A stretch of DNA of 64,000 nt from JBGSUZ01 sp963677505 (GCA_963677505.2 CAXXWB010000017.1:186001-250000); one strand, 5' to 3'; positions 16,140-28,094 are shown, counted from the first letter of the stretch. The notes: generated by a model from the letters alone, not told the origin. Translations and numbers: made by a program.

Positions 16140-17399
16140 TTAGTTTTTTACACCTTCAACTTCTATTTCATTTGGTACAACAGTAATAGACTCCGTATCT
16201 AGACTGCAAGAACCCTCAATTTTGATTCTCTGCATCCCCTCTCCTAAGTCACCTGCATCACCATCTAGCTGAATATTTCCTTCTGAAAGTTTTTCTATCG
16301 CCGTACTGACCCCTTTGACCTTCACAGTTACTTTACGATTTGGATCCGCTAAACTTACTGTAATTCCCGCAGGGACATTAAGCCATTTGATCTGGCTCGC
16401 TACCAAAATAAATTCCTTCTCTACTATCTTTTCTACCGTCAGATGCACCTTAACCGTTTTAGGCAAATCCAAATATTCGCTGCCCGTTGGAATATCCAGT
16501 GCCACATTTAAATCTTGGCTAGAGGTGAAACTGCTGACATCAATAGCTTTCGTTTTAATGATAGCCGTTGAAACAAATTTATCCGCTTTCCCTTTAAGAG
16601 CCACTGACTGAGGTAAAATATCTACCTGTGTGATTTTATAACCACTTGGAACACTTCCAGTCAAAGTTGCTTGAACCTCCGCTGTATTCTCTTTAAGAAC
16701 CCCTAATGTGGCCGAAACACTCATACTACTCAGCGTTACACCCTGAACGACTTGACCGTTTTTATCTACTGCTTTAAGGTTAATATTGGTCACAACGTTG
16801 TTCTCAACAGTACTTAAGTCTAACTCCCCTAAGACACCCGCTACAGCTTTTATGCTAGTTTCCGGTCCTTTAACCACAACCTGTTTAGGTGACAAAACTA
16901 TCTCACCTAAGCTCTCACCTTCATTTAATTTTCCAGTGGTCTTTATGGTAATGTCCTTAGTCGCTTCTGTTAGCCTATCAATTGTCATTTGAATTTTATT
17001 TTCCGACAAACTCTCAATAGTTACATTATCCGAGAATATTTTCTTAATAATAGGAAAATAATTCGCACCCTTATAAAAATCTTTTACATCTGCTGAAAGA
17101 ATAATATCCTCTGGCTTAATGTTCATGACCGCTTTTCTTCGCCCTTTTATCTTTACCGATACCTCTGGCACATTTTCTTCAAGAATCACATAGCCGCCAC
17201 TCTGAATAATCTCTTCATTTAGAATCTCAACAGATAGATTAGGTATTGTTCTTACGATTTCTGGATTGACCTGGTCCATAACATAGAGCCAAAAGATTAT
17301 AGCAAACATCAAAGACAAAATTTTAGGCATGGTCTTCTTTTTAAAATTACTCTCATTAAATTTGTGCTTATAAACATCAATCTTTTTCAGTGACATCAT
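16140..17399 (-). CDS. cdaR: CdaR, YbbR-domain regulator of diadenylate cyclase
   Basis: 419 aa. One N-terminal membrane helix (about 25-43, MPKILSLMFAIIFWLYVMDQ) is followed by four extracellular YbbR repeats of about 80 residues (for example VSVKIKGRRKAVMNI, VVVKGPETSIKAV, VALKGKADKFV, VTVKVKGVSTAIEKL). CdaR binds CdaA at the membrane and tunes cyclic-di-AMP synthesis. The start overlaps the cdaA 3' end by 23 bases. glmM, usually the next gene, is displaced. Confidence 0.92.
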   Translation of the reverse strand: MMSLKKIDVYKHKFNESNFKKKTMPKILSLMFAIIFWLYVMDQVNPEIVRTIPNLSVEILNEEIIQSGGYVILEENVPEVSVKIKGRRKAVMNIKPEDIILSADVKDFYKGANYFPIIKKIFSDNVTIESLSENKIQMTIDRLTEATKDITIKTTGKLNEGESLGEIVLSPKQVVVKGPETSIKAVAGVLGELDLSTVENNVVTNINLKAVDKNGQVVQGVTLSSMSVSATLGVLKENTAEVQATLTGSVPSGYKITQVDILPQSVALKGKADKFVSTAIIKTKAIDVSSFTSSQDLNVALDIPTGSEYLDLPKTVKVHLTVEKIVEKEFILVASQIKWLNVPAGITVSLADPNRKVTVKVKGVSTAIEKLSEGNIQLDGDAGDLGEGMQRIKIEGSCSLDTESITVVPNEIEVEGVKN

Positions 17400-18246
17400 T
17401 TTTAAATATCCACCTCTTTTTGATTAGCGGTTTAGGCTGAACAGATGTAAATCCTTTTCGAATAACATTGGTCAAACCATTATTGTCTAAGTGTCTTGTC
17501 AACTTACCATTCATCGCAACAGAAATGGCTCCTGTTTCTTCAGAAACGACTATAACAATGGCATCTGACTGCTCTGCAATTCCAATCGCCGCTCTGTGTC
17601 TAGTCCCTAGCTCTTTACTAATGCTCTGAGTCTCCGAAAGCGGCAAGAAACAACCTGCTGCCATAATCCGATCCCCTCTAATTATAACCGCCCCATCGTG
17701 TAGAGGCGTATTGGGTATAAATATGTTAATCAAGAGACCAGAAGAAATATTCCCATCAATTTTTACCCCAGTATGAACAATTTCGTTAAGACCCGTTTCT
17801 CTTTCGATGACAATTAATGCACCAATTTTCTCTCTTGAAAGACTGCCCACCGCATTTACCAAGTTGGTCACCATACTGTTGAAACCTTCATCCGTAGCTT
17901 CCATCCCCTTTGAAAGGAATTTTGAACGGCCAATATACTCAAGGGCACGTCTAAGCTCTGGTTGAAATACAATTAGTAAAGCGACAACGCCCAGTGTCAT
18001 GGTATTCATTAAAATATAATGGACCACATAAAGCTTGGCCCATTCCGATAATTTCAGCATGACCAATAAAATAATCAAGCCCTTTATCAACTGTTCGGCT
18101 CTGGTTTCTTTTATGAGCAAGAGAATTTTATAAAACACAAACGCAACAATTAAAATGTCAATAACATCCATAATTCTAACGTTTGATATAACCCACATGA
18201 CTAAATCCAAAATCAACACCCCGTTTCCTATTCCTATACCTTCCAT
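17377..18246 (-). CDS. cdaA: diadenylate cyclase CdaA
   Basis: Up to 289 aa. Three N-terminal membrane helices (to about residue 100) precede the DisA_N/DAC domain with catalytic PLHDGAVIIRG and GTRHRAAIG. It makes cyclic di-AMP from two ATP, controlling potassium and osmotic and cell-wall homeostasis. The start is uncertain: ATG at 18246 has no ribosome site and sits at or before the predicted transcription start, so a downstream TTG or the ATG of MWVISNVRIMD is plausible, shortening the protein by 12-16 residues. Confidence 0.93.
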   Translation of the reverse strand: MEGIGIGNGVLILDLVMWVISNVRIMDVIDILIVAFVFYKILLLIKETRAEQLIKGLIILLVMLKLSEWAKLYVVHYILMNTMTLGVVALLIVFQPELRRALEYIGRSKFLSKGMEATDEGFNSMVTNLVNAVGSLSREKIGALIVIERETGLNEIVHTGVKIDGNISSGLLINIFIPNTPLHDGAVIIRGDRIMAAGCFLPLSETQSISKELGTRHRAAIGIAEQSDAIVIVVSEETGAISVAMNGKLTRHLDNNGLTNVIRKGFTSVQPKPLIKKRWIFKNDVTEKD

Positions 18247-18249
18247 CTT

Positions 18250-18279
18250 ATACTATAAACCAATTAGAAGGAATGACAA
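18250..18279 (-). promoter_or_regulatory. candidate cdaA promoter
   Basis: On the minus strand TTGTCA (18274-18279) is followed after 16 bases by TATAGT (18252-18257), or after 18 by TAGTAT. Transcription would start at or after the first ATG of cdaA, which argues for a downstream start codon. Confidence 0.5.
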
Positions 18280-18399
18280 GTTTAAAATCCGTTACAAAAA
18301 TGCAGATGTTTCGTAACTCTAAATAATTTGTTATGATAAACATGGTTCAATATTACTATCGTCAAGTCATTCGTAATTATTTTCAGATTGGAGCACTTT

Positions 18400-19368
18400 A
18401 TGAAATCTTATTTGTCTCAACCCTCTGATAAAAACCAGAAGGTAAACATATTTAGTAGACCCCTTGTTATTGCCTTACTTGCAACTTTCTCCTGTTTTCT
18501 ATGGGGAAGCGCTTTTCCATCTCTTAAAGTAAGTTATGGACTGCTCAACATCGCTAACAGCCCTTGGTCAGTAAAAATGCAATTTGCAGGTTACCGCTTT
18601 TTCTTGGCTTCACTCTTTACTTTTGCTTTCATGATGATCACTCGCATGGATTGGAAGCTAAAAAAGTCAGAAATTTTACCGCTTCTCACCCTAGGGCTTT
18701 TTCAAACCACTATCCAGTATATCTTTTTCTATGTAGGTGTAGGCAATACCACGGGTGTGATCGGTTCAATCCTCACAGCTACAGGCACTTTCTTTTCTCT
18801 GATCCTGCCACATTTTTATTATAAAGACGATAAACTCACCCTCAATAAAATACTCGGACTAGTGATTGGCTTCACTGGGGTTATATTCATGAATTTTGGA
18901 AAAGGCGGCTTTCAAAGTCAATTTACCTTCCTCGGAGAAGGTGTCCTCATTATCTCTTCTTTTATAGGTGCTGTAGCTAATATTTATGCTAAAGAAACTA
19001 GTTCTGACATTAACCCCGTCAAATGTAATGCTTATCAACTGTTCTTTGGTTCCCTCATAATGATTTTTGCATCCTTACCCCTTGCTGGCGGTAATCAAAT
19101 TCATTTCAATCTCGTCAGTTTCCCTATTTTTCTGTGGTTGGCCTTTATATCTGGATTTGCTTATACCATTTGGTATGTACTGCTTAAACACAATAAGGTT
19201 AGCAGAGTTTCCATTTTCAAATTTGAGACGCCTTTATGGGGTTCTATTCTCTCCGCTCTGTTTATTGCTGGGGAATCACTTACCAGTATGACTCTAGTGG
19301 CCCTACTCATGACTATTTTGGGCATTATTCTGGTCAATATAAATTACTCACCAAAAAAAATCTCTTAA
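18400..19368 (+). CDS. EamA/DMT-superfamily transporter
   Basis: 322 aa from ATG at 18400, chosen because TTGGAG lies 6 bases upstream; the TTG at 18388 is part of that ribosome site. Ten membrane helices in two EamA repeats of about 140 residues. The first has LLATFSCFLWGSAFPSLKVS and the second FLGEGVLIISSFIGAVANIY and LWLAFISGFAYTIWYVLLKH. The family exports or imports metabolites such as amino acids; the substrate is unknown. It is the only plus-strand gene between 4.3 and 41.8 kb and is monocistronic, divergent from cdaA. Confidence 0.9.
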   Translation: MKSYLSQPSDKNQKVNIFSRPLVIALLATFSCFLWGSAFPSLKVSYGLLNIANSPWSVKMQFAGYRFFLASLFTFAFMMITRMDWKLKKSEILPLLTLGLFQTTIQYIFFYVGVGNTTGVIGSILTATGTFFSLILPHFYYKDDKLTLNKILGLVIGFTGVIFMNFGKGGFQSQFTFLGEGVLIISSFIGAVANIYAKETSSDINPVKCNAYQLFFGSLIMIFASLPLAGGNQIHFNLVSFPIFLWLAFISGFAYTIWYVLLKHNKVSRVSIFKFETPLWGSILSALFIAGESLTSMTLVALLMTILGIILVNINYSPKKIS

Positions 19369-19444
19369 ACTTATTATTCAATATAAAAATGAATTTCGAG
19401 TCACGCCACCCTTAAATACACTATCATTTTTACTCCTAAATCCA

Positions 19445-19487
19445 ACATAAAAAAAGACCGAGGCTTAGCTTCAGTCTTTTTTTATGT
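19445..19487. terminator. bidirectional terminator between EamA gene and chorismate mutase
   Basis: A 14-bp stem ACATAAAAAAAGAC (19445-19458) with GTCTTTTTTTATGT (19474-19487) gives T-runs on both strands. It includes the last codons of chorismate mutase and ends the aro operon. Confidence 0.85.
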
Positions 19488-19767
19488 TAGAGGCTTCCAA
19501 TACCTTCTTTTGAGCTTTCTTACTCAAAGCCAGCAAACTTTCAAAAACAGAGACTATTTCAAAAATAGATTCATTTTCTCCGAGTCGTACACTGAGTTGT
19601 CTCAAAATAGCAGCTTCTCTATCTGGGTCGTAAAGGGCTATGCCCTCAGAATCCTTAATTATTGCAATCTGAATAGCACACTCAAATCGTTTGACAATTA
19701 AGTCAAGGAGATCACGATCTATTTCATCAATTTCTTTCCTTAGGTTGATGAGATTTTCTTTGCTCAT
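19471..19767 (-). CDS. chorismate mutase, AroQ type
   Basis: 98 aa, all-helical AroQ fold. LRKEIDEIDRDLLDLIVKRF gives the conserved N-terminal helix with its arginine, followed by K-D-S-E and DPDREAAILRQL. It rearranges chorismate to prephenate for phenylalanine and tyrosine. It stands alone, without a fused dehydratase or DAHP synthase domain, and follows aroC by 48 bases in the same operon. Its stop lies in the terminator stem. Confidence 0.88.
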   Translation of the reverse strand: MSKENLINLRKEIDEIDRDLLDLIVKRFECAIQIAIIKDSEGIALYDPDREAAILRQLSVRLGENESIFEIVSVFESLLALSKKAQKKVLEASNIKKD

Positions 19768-19815
19768 AATAGTTCACGCTTCTTTCTGCCTATAATTACA
19801 CCGACAAAAGTGTCT

Positions 19816-20889
19816 CTAGTTTTGTTGACACAAGATAATATCTAAAAGGGCAAATGCAAGTATTGCCTCTATAACAGGAAGGGCTCTTGGTCCAATACAC
19901 GGATCGTGTCGCCCTTTTATCTTTAATGGTCCCATTTCACCATTTCCTTTTAGTGTATCTTGAACCATTCCAATGGATGGTGTCGGCTTGATAGCTACAT
20001 GTACAGTAATAGGCATCCCATTGGTAATACCACCATTAATGCCACCACTATGATTTGTTTCTGTCATTACTTTCCCATCTTTAGAAATGAATCGGTCGTT
20101 TCCTTGAGAACCGCACATTTCAATCACGTCAAAACCCGACCCAAAAGATACGCCTTTCACACCAGGAATACTGAATATGGCGCTAGATAAGTAACTTTCA
20201 ATATTATCAAAAATAGGATTTCCATAACCTACAGGCATTCCTATCGCAGCTACAGAAATTTTTGCCCCTATAGAGTCTTGATTCTTTCGCGTCTGTTCAA
20301 TCAACGCCATTGCCTCTACGGCCTTACTGTCATCATACATTGGAAACTCGCTGTTCAGTAATCGTGACTCTGAAATTGCTTTCTCAATATCTAAATCTTT
20401 TACTGTGCCCACTTGGCTTATATGCCCCTTAATACTGATTCCATAATCAGCCGCCAATACTTGTTTCGCCAAACTTCCAGCGTAAACTATGCCCGTTGTC
20501 AATCTTCCTGAAAAGTGTCCGCCCCCTCTAGGATCGTTGAATCCTTTATACTTAACCCTACCTGTATAATCTCCGTGGGAAGGACGATCATGAATTTCAA
20601 CATTTTCGTAATCAACACTTTTGGTATCTTGGTTTTTAAATATCACTGCAATAGGAGTCCCTGTAGAATAACCCTTATAGATTCCGCTGATAACTTGTGG
20701 TAAGTCACTTTCACTACGTGGCGTACTCCAATTGTTTTGACCAGGACGTCTGCGATCTAATTCTCTTCGAATGCCAACCTCATCTATCAAAACCCCTGGT
20801 GGAAAACCATCAATAACAGCTCCTACACCAGCGCCATGAGATTCTCCAAAAATTGTGAGTTTAAGGTTTTTTCCAATAACACTTCCCAT
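19816..20889 (-). CDS. aroC: chorismate synthase
   Basis: 357 aa. Flavin-dependent lyase giving chorismate from 5-enolpyruvylshikimate-3-phosphate. Diagnostic strings: N-terminal LTIFGESHGAGVGAVIDGFP, RPGQNNWSTPRSESD, RPSHGDYTGRVKYKG, DPRGGGHFSGRLTTG, and C-terminal KGRHDPCIGPRALPVIEA. The length is as expected. Downstream of the broken aroA by 39 bases, in aroB-aroA-aroC order. Confidence 0.97.
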   Translation of the reverse strand: MGSVIGKNLKLTIFGESHGAGVGAVIDGFPPGVLIDEVGIRRELDRRRPGQNNWSTPRSESDLPQVISGIYKGYSTGTPIAVIFKNQDTKSVDYENVEIHDRPSHGDYTGRVKYKGFNDPRGGGHFSGRLTTGIVYAGSLAKQVLAADYGISIKGHISQVGTVKDLDIEKAISESRLLNSEFPMYDDSKAVEAMALIEQTRKNQDSIGAKISVAAIGMPVGYGNPIFDNIESYLSSAIFSIPGVKGVSFGSGFDVIEMCGSQGNDRFISKDGKVMTETNHSGGINGGITNGMPITVHVAIKPTPSIGMVQDTLKGNGEMGPLKIKGRHDPCIGPRALPVIEAILAFALLDIILCQQN

Positions 20890-20928
20890 TACAATTCACC
20901 TCTTTCCTCTAAGTCTTTCTATACACGT

Positions 20929-22234
20929 TTAAAGCTCAATTAATCCACCCAGACTGACAAAGTCTTTAAAGAAATCAGGATATGACTTTTGGACAGCATC
21001 ATATCCCTTTATGAAGACCGGTTTTTCACAAATTGTCGCTGCAATAGCCATGGACATCACTATTCGATGATCATTCCAACTGTAAACCTCACACCCACCC
21101 TTTAAGGTAGACTTACCTCTGACAATCATACCATCCTTTGTCTCAACAATGTCAGCGCCTAATTTGCTTAGTTCAGTTACAGTAGACAAAATACGGTCCG
21201 ACTCTTTCACTCGCAATCTCTGACCATTTACAACGTGGGTTACGCCCTCGCTTTGAGAGGCAAGTACACACAATATTGGTATTAAATCTGGGCATTGAGA
21301 AGCATCAATTACCATTCCCTTTGTTTTAGATGGATAGACAATTAATATATCCTCTTCCCAAACAAATAGACCTCCCATTTGTGCTATCAATTGAAGAACC
21401 ACCCCATCACCTTGAACGGTTTTAGGATTTAATCCACGAATGCGAATGACCCGATTGCCAATAATCCCTGCAACAATCCAAAATGCCCCCTGAGAAAAAT
21501 CACCTTCAACCTCTACTTCAGTCGCTTTATACCCCTCTGAAGCCTTTATTAAAAATGATTGATAACCTTGGCGCTGAACATTGACACCAAACTTTTCCAT
21601 AACCTCAATGGGTAAGGTCTAAATAGCCTTGGGATTCCATTTTTCCCTGTATACTGATTTCAGTATCACCGTGCCACAAAGGGGCAGCTAAAAGCATACC
21701 CGTTGTATATTGAGAACTTACAGCGCCAGACAGACTGTACTGGCCTGCCTTTAAGTATCCTTCTAAGTCAATTGGCAATTGACCAGAATAATTCCAATTG
21801 ATTTGACATGCCTTAAATATTGGAAAATATTCATCAATAGGCCGCTCTATTAAACGACCTTCACCTATAAAAGTTAGTTTGTCGGATATAGACAAGCCTA
21901 CAGGCAAAAGAAATCTCAATGTAGAGCCTGACTCATAGCAATTAATTATAATAGGATCTTTAAGGTTTACTTCACGCCTTATTCCACGAACTATATAGGT
22001 ACTTGAATCTGAAGCATTCCCTCTGAGAATTGTTGCGCCTAATGCAGATAAAGCCTCCATTGTGGCTTGTATATCTTTACTCATATTTATCCCTGTAATA
22101 CAGCTTTCTCCATCAGCCAATGCTGCACAAATTAGAATTCTATGTCCAATACTTTTTGAAGAGGGCACTTTAACTTCGCCGCCAAGGTAAGCCGCTGTAA
22201 TTTTAACTGCTTCGTTCCCTTTTGATTGCTTCAT
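20929..22234 (-). pseudogene. aroA: 3-phosphoshikimate 1-carboxyvinyltransferase (EPSP synthase), split by one frameshift
   Basis: The two halves are both intact. 22234-21605 encodes the N-terminal part (GGEVKVPSSKSIGHRILICA, SGSTLRFLLPVGL, SSQYTTGMLLAAPL) up to GYLDLTH, then stops. 21600-20929 continues with MEKFGVNVQRQGYQSFLIKA, EVEGDFSQGAFWIVAGI and SWNDHRIVMSMAIAA. Removing one C from the ACCC near 21612 restores LDLTIEVMEKFGV and a 434-aa protein of normal length. The enzyme is essential for aromatic amino acids and both neighbours are intact, so a sequence error is likelier than loss. Confidence 0.93.
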
Positions 22235-22239
22235 AAATT

Positions 22240-23496
22240 TTACCTTTCTGCTAGAACACTCAATTTCTTTTGAAGTTCATCAAAAGAAAACCATTGAATC
22301 CTTGCACTATTTTTAATCTTTAACAAAAATTCTTCATCAGACAAATTACTATTTTCCTTATATTGTGCCAAGATTAGTTGTCTTGTATCCACCATGCTAA
22401 TTTTTTCCTGATTCTCTATATGCCCTTGCACAGAGTTCGTCAATATAAAATTAACACCATTATTTTCAGACTTTTTATCTCTTCTAAGATATACCATTAT
22501 TCTACTTACGTCTATTTCCAAAAGAACAGGAATTCCATAGCTGTCCATCAAAGATCTCAAAAAGTAGTAGTCGTCCCACTTTCCTGCAATTCTTAGTGCC
22601 CAAAGACAACCATTTGCAACACAATGGCCATGACTTATTTTAAAATTCTCTCCACTTTCAATAGCATGCCCAATAGTATGACCAAAATTTAGATACTTCC
22701 TAATTCCCATTTCTTTAAAATCATTTTCTACAACAACTTTTTTTGTTCGCAACGCCAGTTGAATCATATCATCAAATAAAACCATATCATTTTCAATAGC
22801 GTTTTTGAAACCATTAATATCGCCAAAGTATTTAAGCGTATTCAGCAATTCAGGATTGCCTAAATACCCGTATTTAATTAATTCTCCAATGCCATCTGAC
22901 AAGACTGAATTCGGCAAAGTTTTTAGAAATTTGCCATGCATAATCACCAACTCTGGATTGTAAAATGACCCCACAAGATTCTTACCCTGAGTTAGATTAA
23001 CAGCGACTTTCCCGCCAATACTACTATCGATTTGAGCCAAAAGTGTTGTTGGAATTTGTATGAACGCCATTCCTCTCATATACACCGATGCGCAAAAACC
23101 TGCTAAGTCTCCAATAACGCCTCCACCAAATGCAATCATCAAGTCAGTTCTACCAAATTCACTTTCTGCCATCTGCTCCCAAATTTTTTCTGCATTTTTA
23201 AGCGTTTTACTATTTTCTCCAGGCTTTAAAGCCTTATAATGAACCTCTAATCCTAATTTCCTAATATAAGATATCAAGCTCTTTAGTTCATCTTCCAACG
23301 TTATAGCCACATTCGTATCAGTTATGACAATAACCTTCCTGCATCTCAAATGAATAGCAAACCATGTCGCCATAGCATGACCAGCGACACAAGACTCTGA
23401 TCCAATCCCGTTGTTCTGATTTTTCATTAAATCATCCGAATTCAAATTACTTGTAAATATAATATCGTAACGGTCCTGATCATTAGTAATGTCCAC
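22240..23496 (-). CDS. aroB: 3-dehydroquinate synthase
   Basis: 418 aa, about 60 longer than typical AroB, with extra sequence at both ends. NAD-binding MIAFGGGVIGDLAGFCASVY, IQIPTTLLAQIDSSIGGKVA and GKNLVGSFYNPELVI, zinc ligands in LNFGHTIGHAIE and SHGHCVANG. It converts DAHP to 3-dehydroquinate. The start is GTG at 23496 after AAGGGGTGAG. The C-terminal extension (after about residue 350, QLILAQYKENSNLSDEEFLL) looks helical and has no domain I recognise. Confidence 0.9.
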   Translation of the reverse strand: MDITNDQDRYDIIFTSNLNSDDLMKNQNNGIGSESCVAGHAMATWFAIHLRCRKVIVITDTNVAITLEDELKSLISYIRKLGLEVHYKALKPGENSKTLKNAEKIWEQMAESEFGRTDLMIAFGGGVIGDLAGFCASVYMRGMAFIQIPTTLLAQIDSSIGGKVAVNLTQGKNLVGSFYNPELVIMHGKFLKTLPNSVLSDGIGELIKYGYLGNPELLNTLKYFGDINGFKNAIENDMVLFDDMIQLALRTKKVVVENDFKEMGIRKYLNFGHTIGHAIESGENFKISHGHCVANGCLWALRIAGKWDDYYFLRSLMDSYGIPVLLEIDVSRIMVYLRRDKKSENNGVNFILTNSVQGHIENQEKISMVDTRQLILAQYKENSNLSDEEFLLKIKNSARIQWFSFDELQKKLSVLAER

Positions 23497-23584
23497 AGAC
23501 TCACCCCTTTGATAGCTTCACTATTCTTATGCTCTTTGACATTCTATTTATTGCTATTTAAAGTTATATTCTCTATTACCTACA

Positions 23585-23613
23585 ATTATAATTGCTGTCT
23601 TTTAGGATAGCAA
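23585..23613 (-). promoter_or_regulatory. candidate aro operon promoter
   Basis: On the minus strand TTGCTA (23608-23613), 17 bases, then perfect TATAAT (23585-23590), starting immediately after the tRNA-array terminator. About 90 bases of leader precede aroB, with no riboswitch recognised. Confidence 0.55.
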
Positions 23614-23641
23614 AAAAGACCTACCGAAGTAAGTCTTTTTT
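23612..23641 (-). terminator. terminator of left rRNA-tRNA operon
   Basis: Stem AAAAAAGAC-C-TAC with GTA-A-GTCTTTTTT around CGAA; on the minus strand it ends in a run of T. It follows tRNA-Phe, the last gene of the operon. Confidence 0.85.
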
Positions 23642-23648
23642 GAAAAAT

Positions 23649-23725
23649 TGGTGCCCAGAGGCGGAATCGAACCGTCGACACAGGGATTTTCAGTCCCTTG
23701 CTCTACCGACTGAGCTATCTGGGCA
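23649..23725 (-). tRNA. tRNA-Phe (GAA)
   Basis: 77 bases with encoded CCA. Acceptor GCCCAGA/TCTGGGC, D-arm AGCTCAGTCGGTAGAGC, anticodon loop CTGAAAA, T-arm GGTTCGATTCC. Last gene of the left rRNA operon. Confidence 0.95.
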
Positions 23726-23764
23726 TAATATTGCTATCTAAATTCTGTAGCCAACCTTTTGAAG

Positions 23765-23841
23765 TGGTGGGCCTTCAGGGACTCGAACCCTAGACCTGCC
23801 GGTTATGAGCCGGATGCTCTAACCAACTGAGCTAAAGGCCC
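23765..23841 (-). tRNA. tRNA-Met (CAT), elongator-like
   Basis: 77 bases with CCA. Anticodon loop CTCATAA in a CCGG/CCGG-closed stem and paired first acceptor base (GGGCCTT with AAGGCCC), so elongator Met and not initiator; a lysidine tRNA-Ile2 cannot be fully excluded. Confidence 0.88.
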
Positions 23842-23854
23842 CCAAAAAGCTTTA

Positions 23855-23943
23855 TGGCGGAGGGGGTGGGATTCGAACCCACGTGGCTTTGACACCTAAC
23901 GGTTTTCAAGACCGCCCCGTTATGACCGCTTCGGTACCCCTCC
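23855..23943 (-). tRNA. tRNA-Ser (TGA)
   Basis: 89 bases with CCA and a long variable arm (class II). Anticodon loop CTTGAAA; acceptor GGAGGGG pairs with CCCCTCC. Confidence 0.94.
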
Positions 23944-23960
23944 ATAAAACATAAAAAAAA

Positions 23961-24037
<77 letters not shown>

Positions 24038-24042
24038 ATATT

Positions 24043-24117
24043 TGGAGCGGAAGACGAGATTCGAACTCGCGACCCTCGCCTTGGCAAGGCGATGCTCTAC
24101 CACTGAGCCACTTCCGC
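24043..24117 (-). tRNA. tRNA-Gly (GCC)
   Basis: 75 bases with CCA. Anticodon loop TTGCCAA; acceptor GCGGAAG/CTTCCGC; short D-loop typical of Gly. Confidence 0.95.
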
Positions 24118-24126
24118 AAAAAAAAT

Positions 24127-24210
24127 TGGTGCGGGTAGAGGGACTTGAACCCCCACGTCGTTGACACTAGATCCTAAGTCTAGCGCGTCTGCCAATTCCG
24201 CCATACCCGC
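24127..24210 (-). tRNA. tRNA-Leu (TAG)
   Basis: 84 bases with CCA and class II variable arm (TGTCAACGACG). Anticodon loop CTTAGGA; acceptor GCGGGTA/TACCCGC. Confidence 0.94.
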
Positions 24211-24259
24211 ATTGTTTCTATTTCCACCAATCATCTCACAAGATAACTTGTAGAAAAAA

Positions 24260-24335
24260 TGGTGGGAGCAATAGGGATCGAACCTATGACCTCCTGCTTG
24301 TAAGGCAGATGCTCTCCCAGCTGAGCTATGCTCCC
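24260..24335 (-). tRNA. tRNA-Val (TAC)
   Basis: 76 bases with CCA. Anticodon loop CTTACAA; acceptor GGGAGCA/TGCTCCC; D-arm AGCTCAGCTGGGAGAGC. Confidence 0.95.
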
Positions 24336-24340
24336 ATAAA

Positions 24341-24415
24341 TGGTGACCCCTAGGGGAATCGAACCCCTGTTACCGCCGTGAAAGGGCGGTGTCTTGACCG
24401 CTTGACCAAGGGGCC
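24341..24415 (-). tRNA. tRNA-Glu (TTC), left operon copy
   Basis: 75 bases with CCA. Anticodon loop CTTTCAC; acceptor GGCCCCT/AGGGGTC. Identical to the copy at 31532-31606. A GCTCTAC/GTAGAGC hairpin (24421-24438) separates it from 5S and is probably a processing signal. Confidence 0.95.
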
Positions 24416-24474
24416 ATGTTGCTCTACGTTTGTAGAGCTTTGTGATTTCTCACGTTTTGTGTGATTCTCTCACA

Positions 24475-24590
24475 ACCGGCGATGACCTACTCTCCCAGAG
24501 GGCTGCCCCTCAAGTACCATCAGCGCTGGAAAGCTTAACTTCTGTGTTCGGGATGGGAACAGGTGTAGCCTTTCCGCCATTATCACCAGA
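24475..24590 (-). rRNA. rrf: 5S ribosomal RNA, left operon
   Basis: About 116 bases. On the minus strand it begins TCTGGTGATAATGGCGG, includes CCCATCCCGAACACAGAAG and ends near GTCATCGCCGG, all universal 5S positions. One base difference from the right copy (aggtgtaGcc against aggtgtaTcc on the plus strand). Ends are estimated. Confidence 0.92.
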
Positions 24591-24596
24591 TAGTTA

Positions 24597-24642
24597 GCAA
24601 ATTACGGCAGGTGTTTCGCAGAAACATCCGAGAGTAATTTGC
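24597..24642 (-). other. structured 23S-5S spacer element, left operon
   Basis: Outer stem GCAAATTAC/GTAATTTGC encloses an inner hairpin (GTGTTT with GAAACAT around CGCA). The same architecture with different, compensating bases occurs in the right operon at 31791-31833, which supports a conserved RNA structure, probably for rRNA processing. A further hairpin with loop CTAA (TTTCGCC/GGCGAAA) follows at about 24644-24662. Confidence 0.65.
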
Positions 24643-24811
24643 GGTTTCGCCCTAAGGCGAAAAAACCACCTTCTTGAAAGTTGTTACACCTTCAAAACTG
24701 TATATGTTTAAGCACTTCCATCGAATTGTTAGGTTGAGCTTGCGTTTTGAACTTTACGCTCTAGGTTTCACTTCGTGAAACACGCTTACCTTTCGGCAAT
24801 GCTCTTTTTTT

Positions 24812-27732
<2,921 letters not shown>

Positions 27733-27774
27733 ATAATGGTTATTTAACCTTAGTTTTTATTCCTTCAGATATTC

Positions 27775-27810
27775 GGCTTTCGGTGATTGCTTTCGCAATA
27801 ACCTTTCGCC
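27775..27810 (-). repeat. 36-base spacer hairpin repeat, left operon
   Basis: Copy 1 of a hairpin-rich motif (GGCTTTCGGTGATTGC then TTTCGCAATAACCTTTC) in the 16S-23S spacer. The same motif occurs at 34967-35002 and again at 35131-35166. Confidence 0.7.
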
Positions 27811-27950
27811 AAACATTCCTTCAGAATGTTTTCGATGTGTTACTCTTACATATACAGTTTTCAAGGTGCAATCTTTTTATTTCCTCTTGCCTTTCTGTGC
27901 TTGCTTCGCAAACATTTTTCCGGCCAAAGTTTCGCTAGGCGAAAAATTGT

Positions 27951-28027
<77 letters not shown>

Positions 28028-28094
28028 AAGGAAATAAAAGGTTCTGAAAGATTGATTAACAATCCCTCAAAACCAAACAGTGTATAACTTAGCT

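Noticed and set aside
19381..23496. T-box or tryptophan/tyrosine leader controlling the aro operon
   Set aside because: The roughly 90-base leader before aroB has no T-box sequence, specifier stem or tandem aromatic codons.
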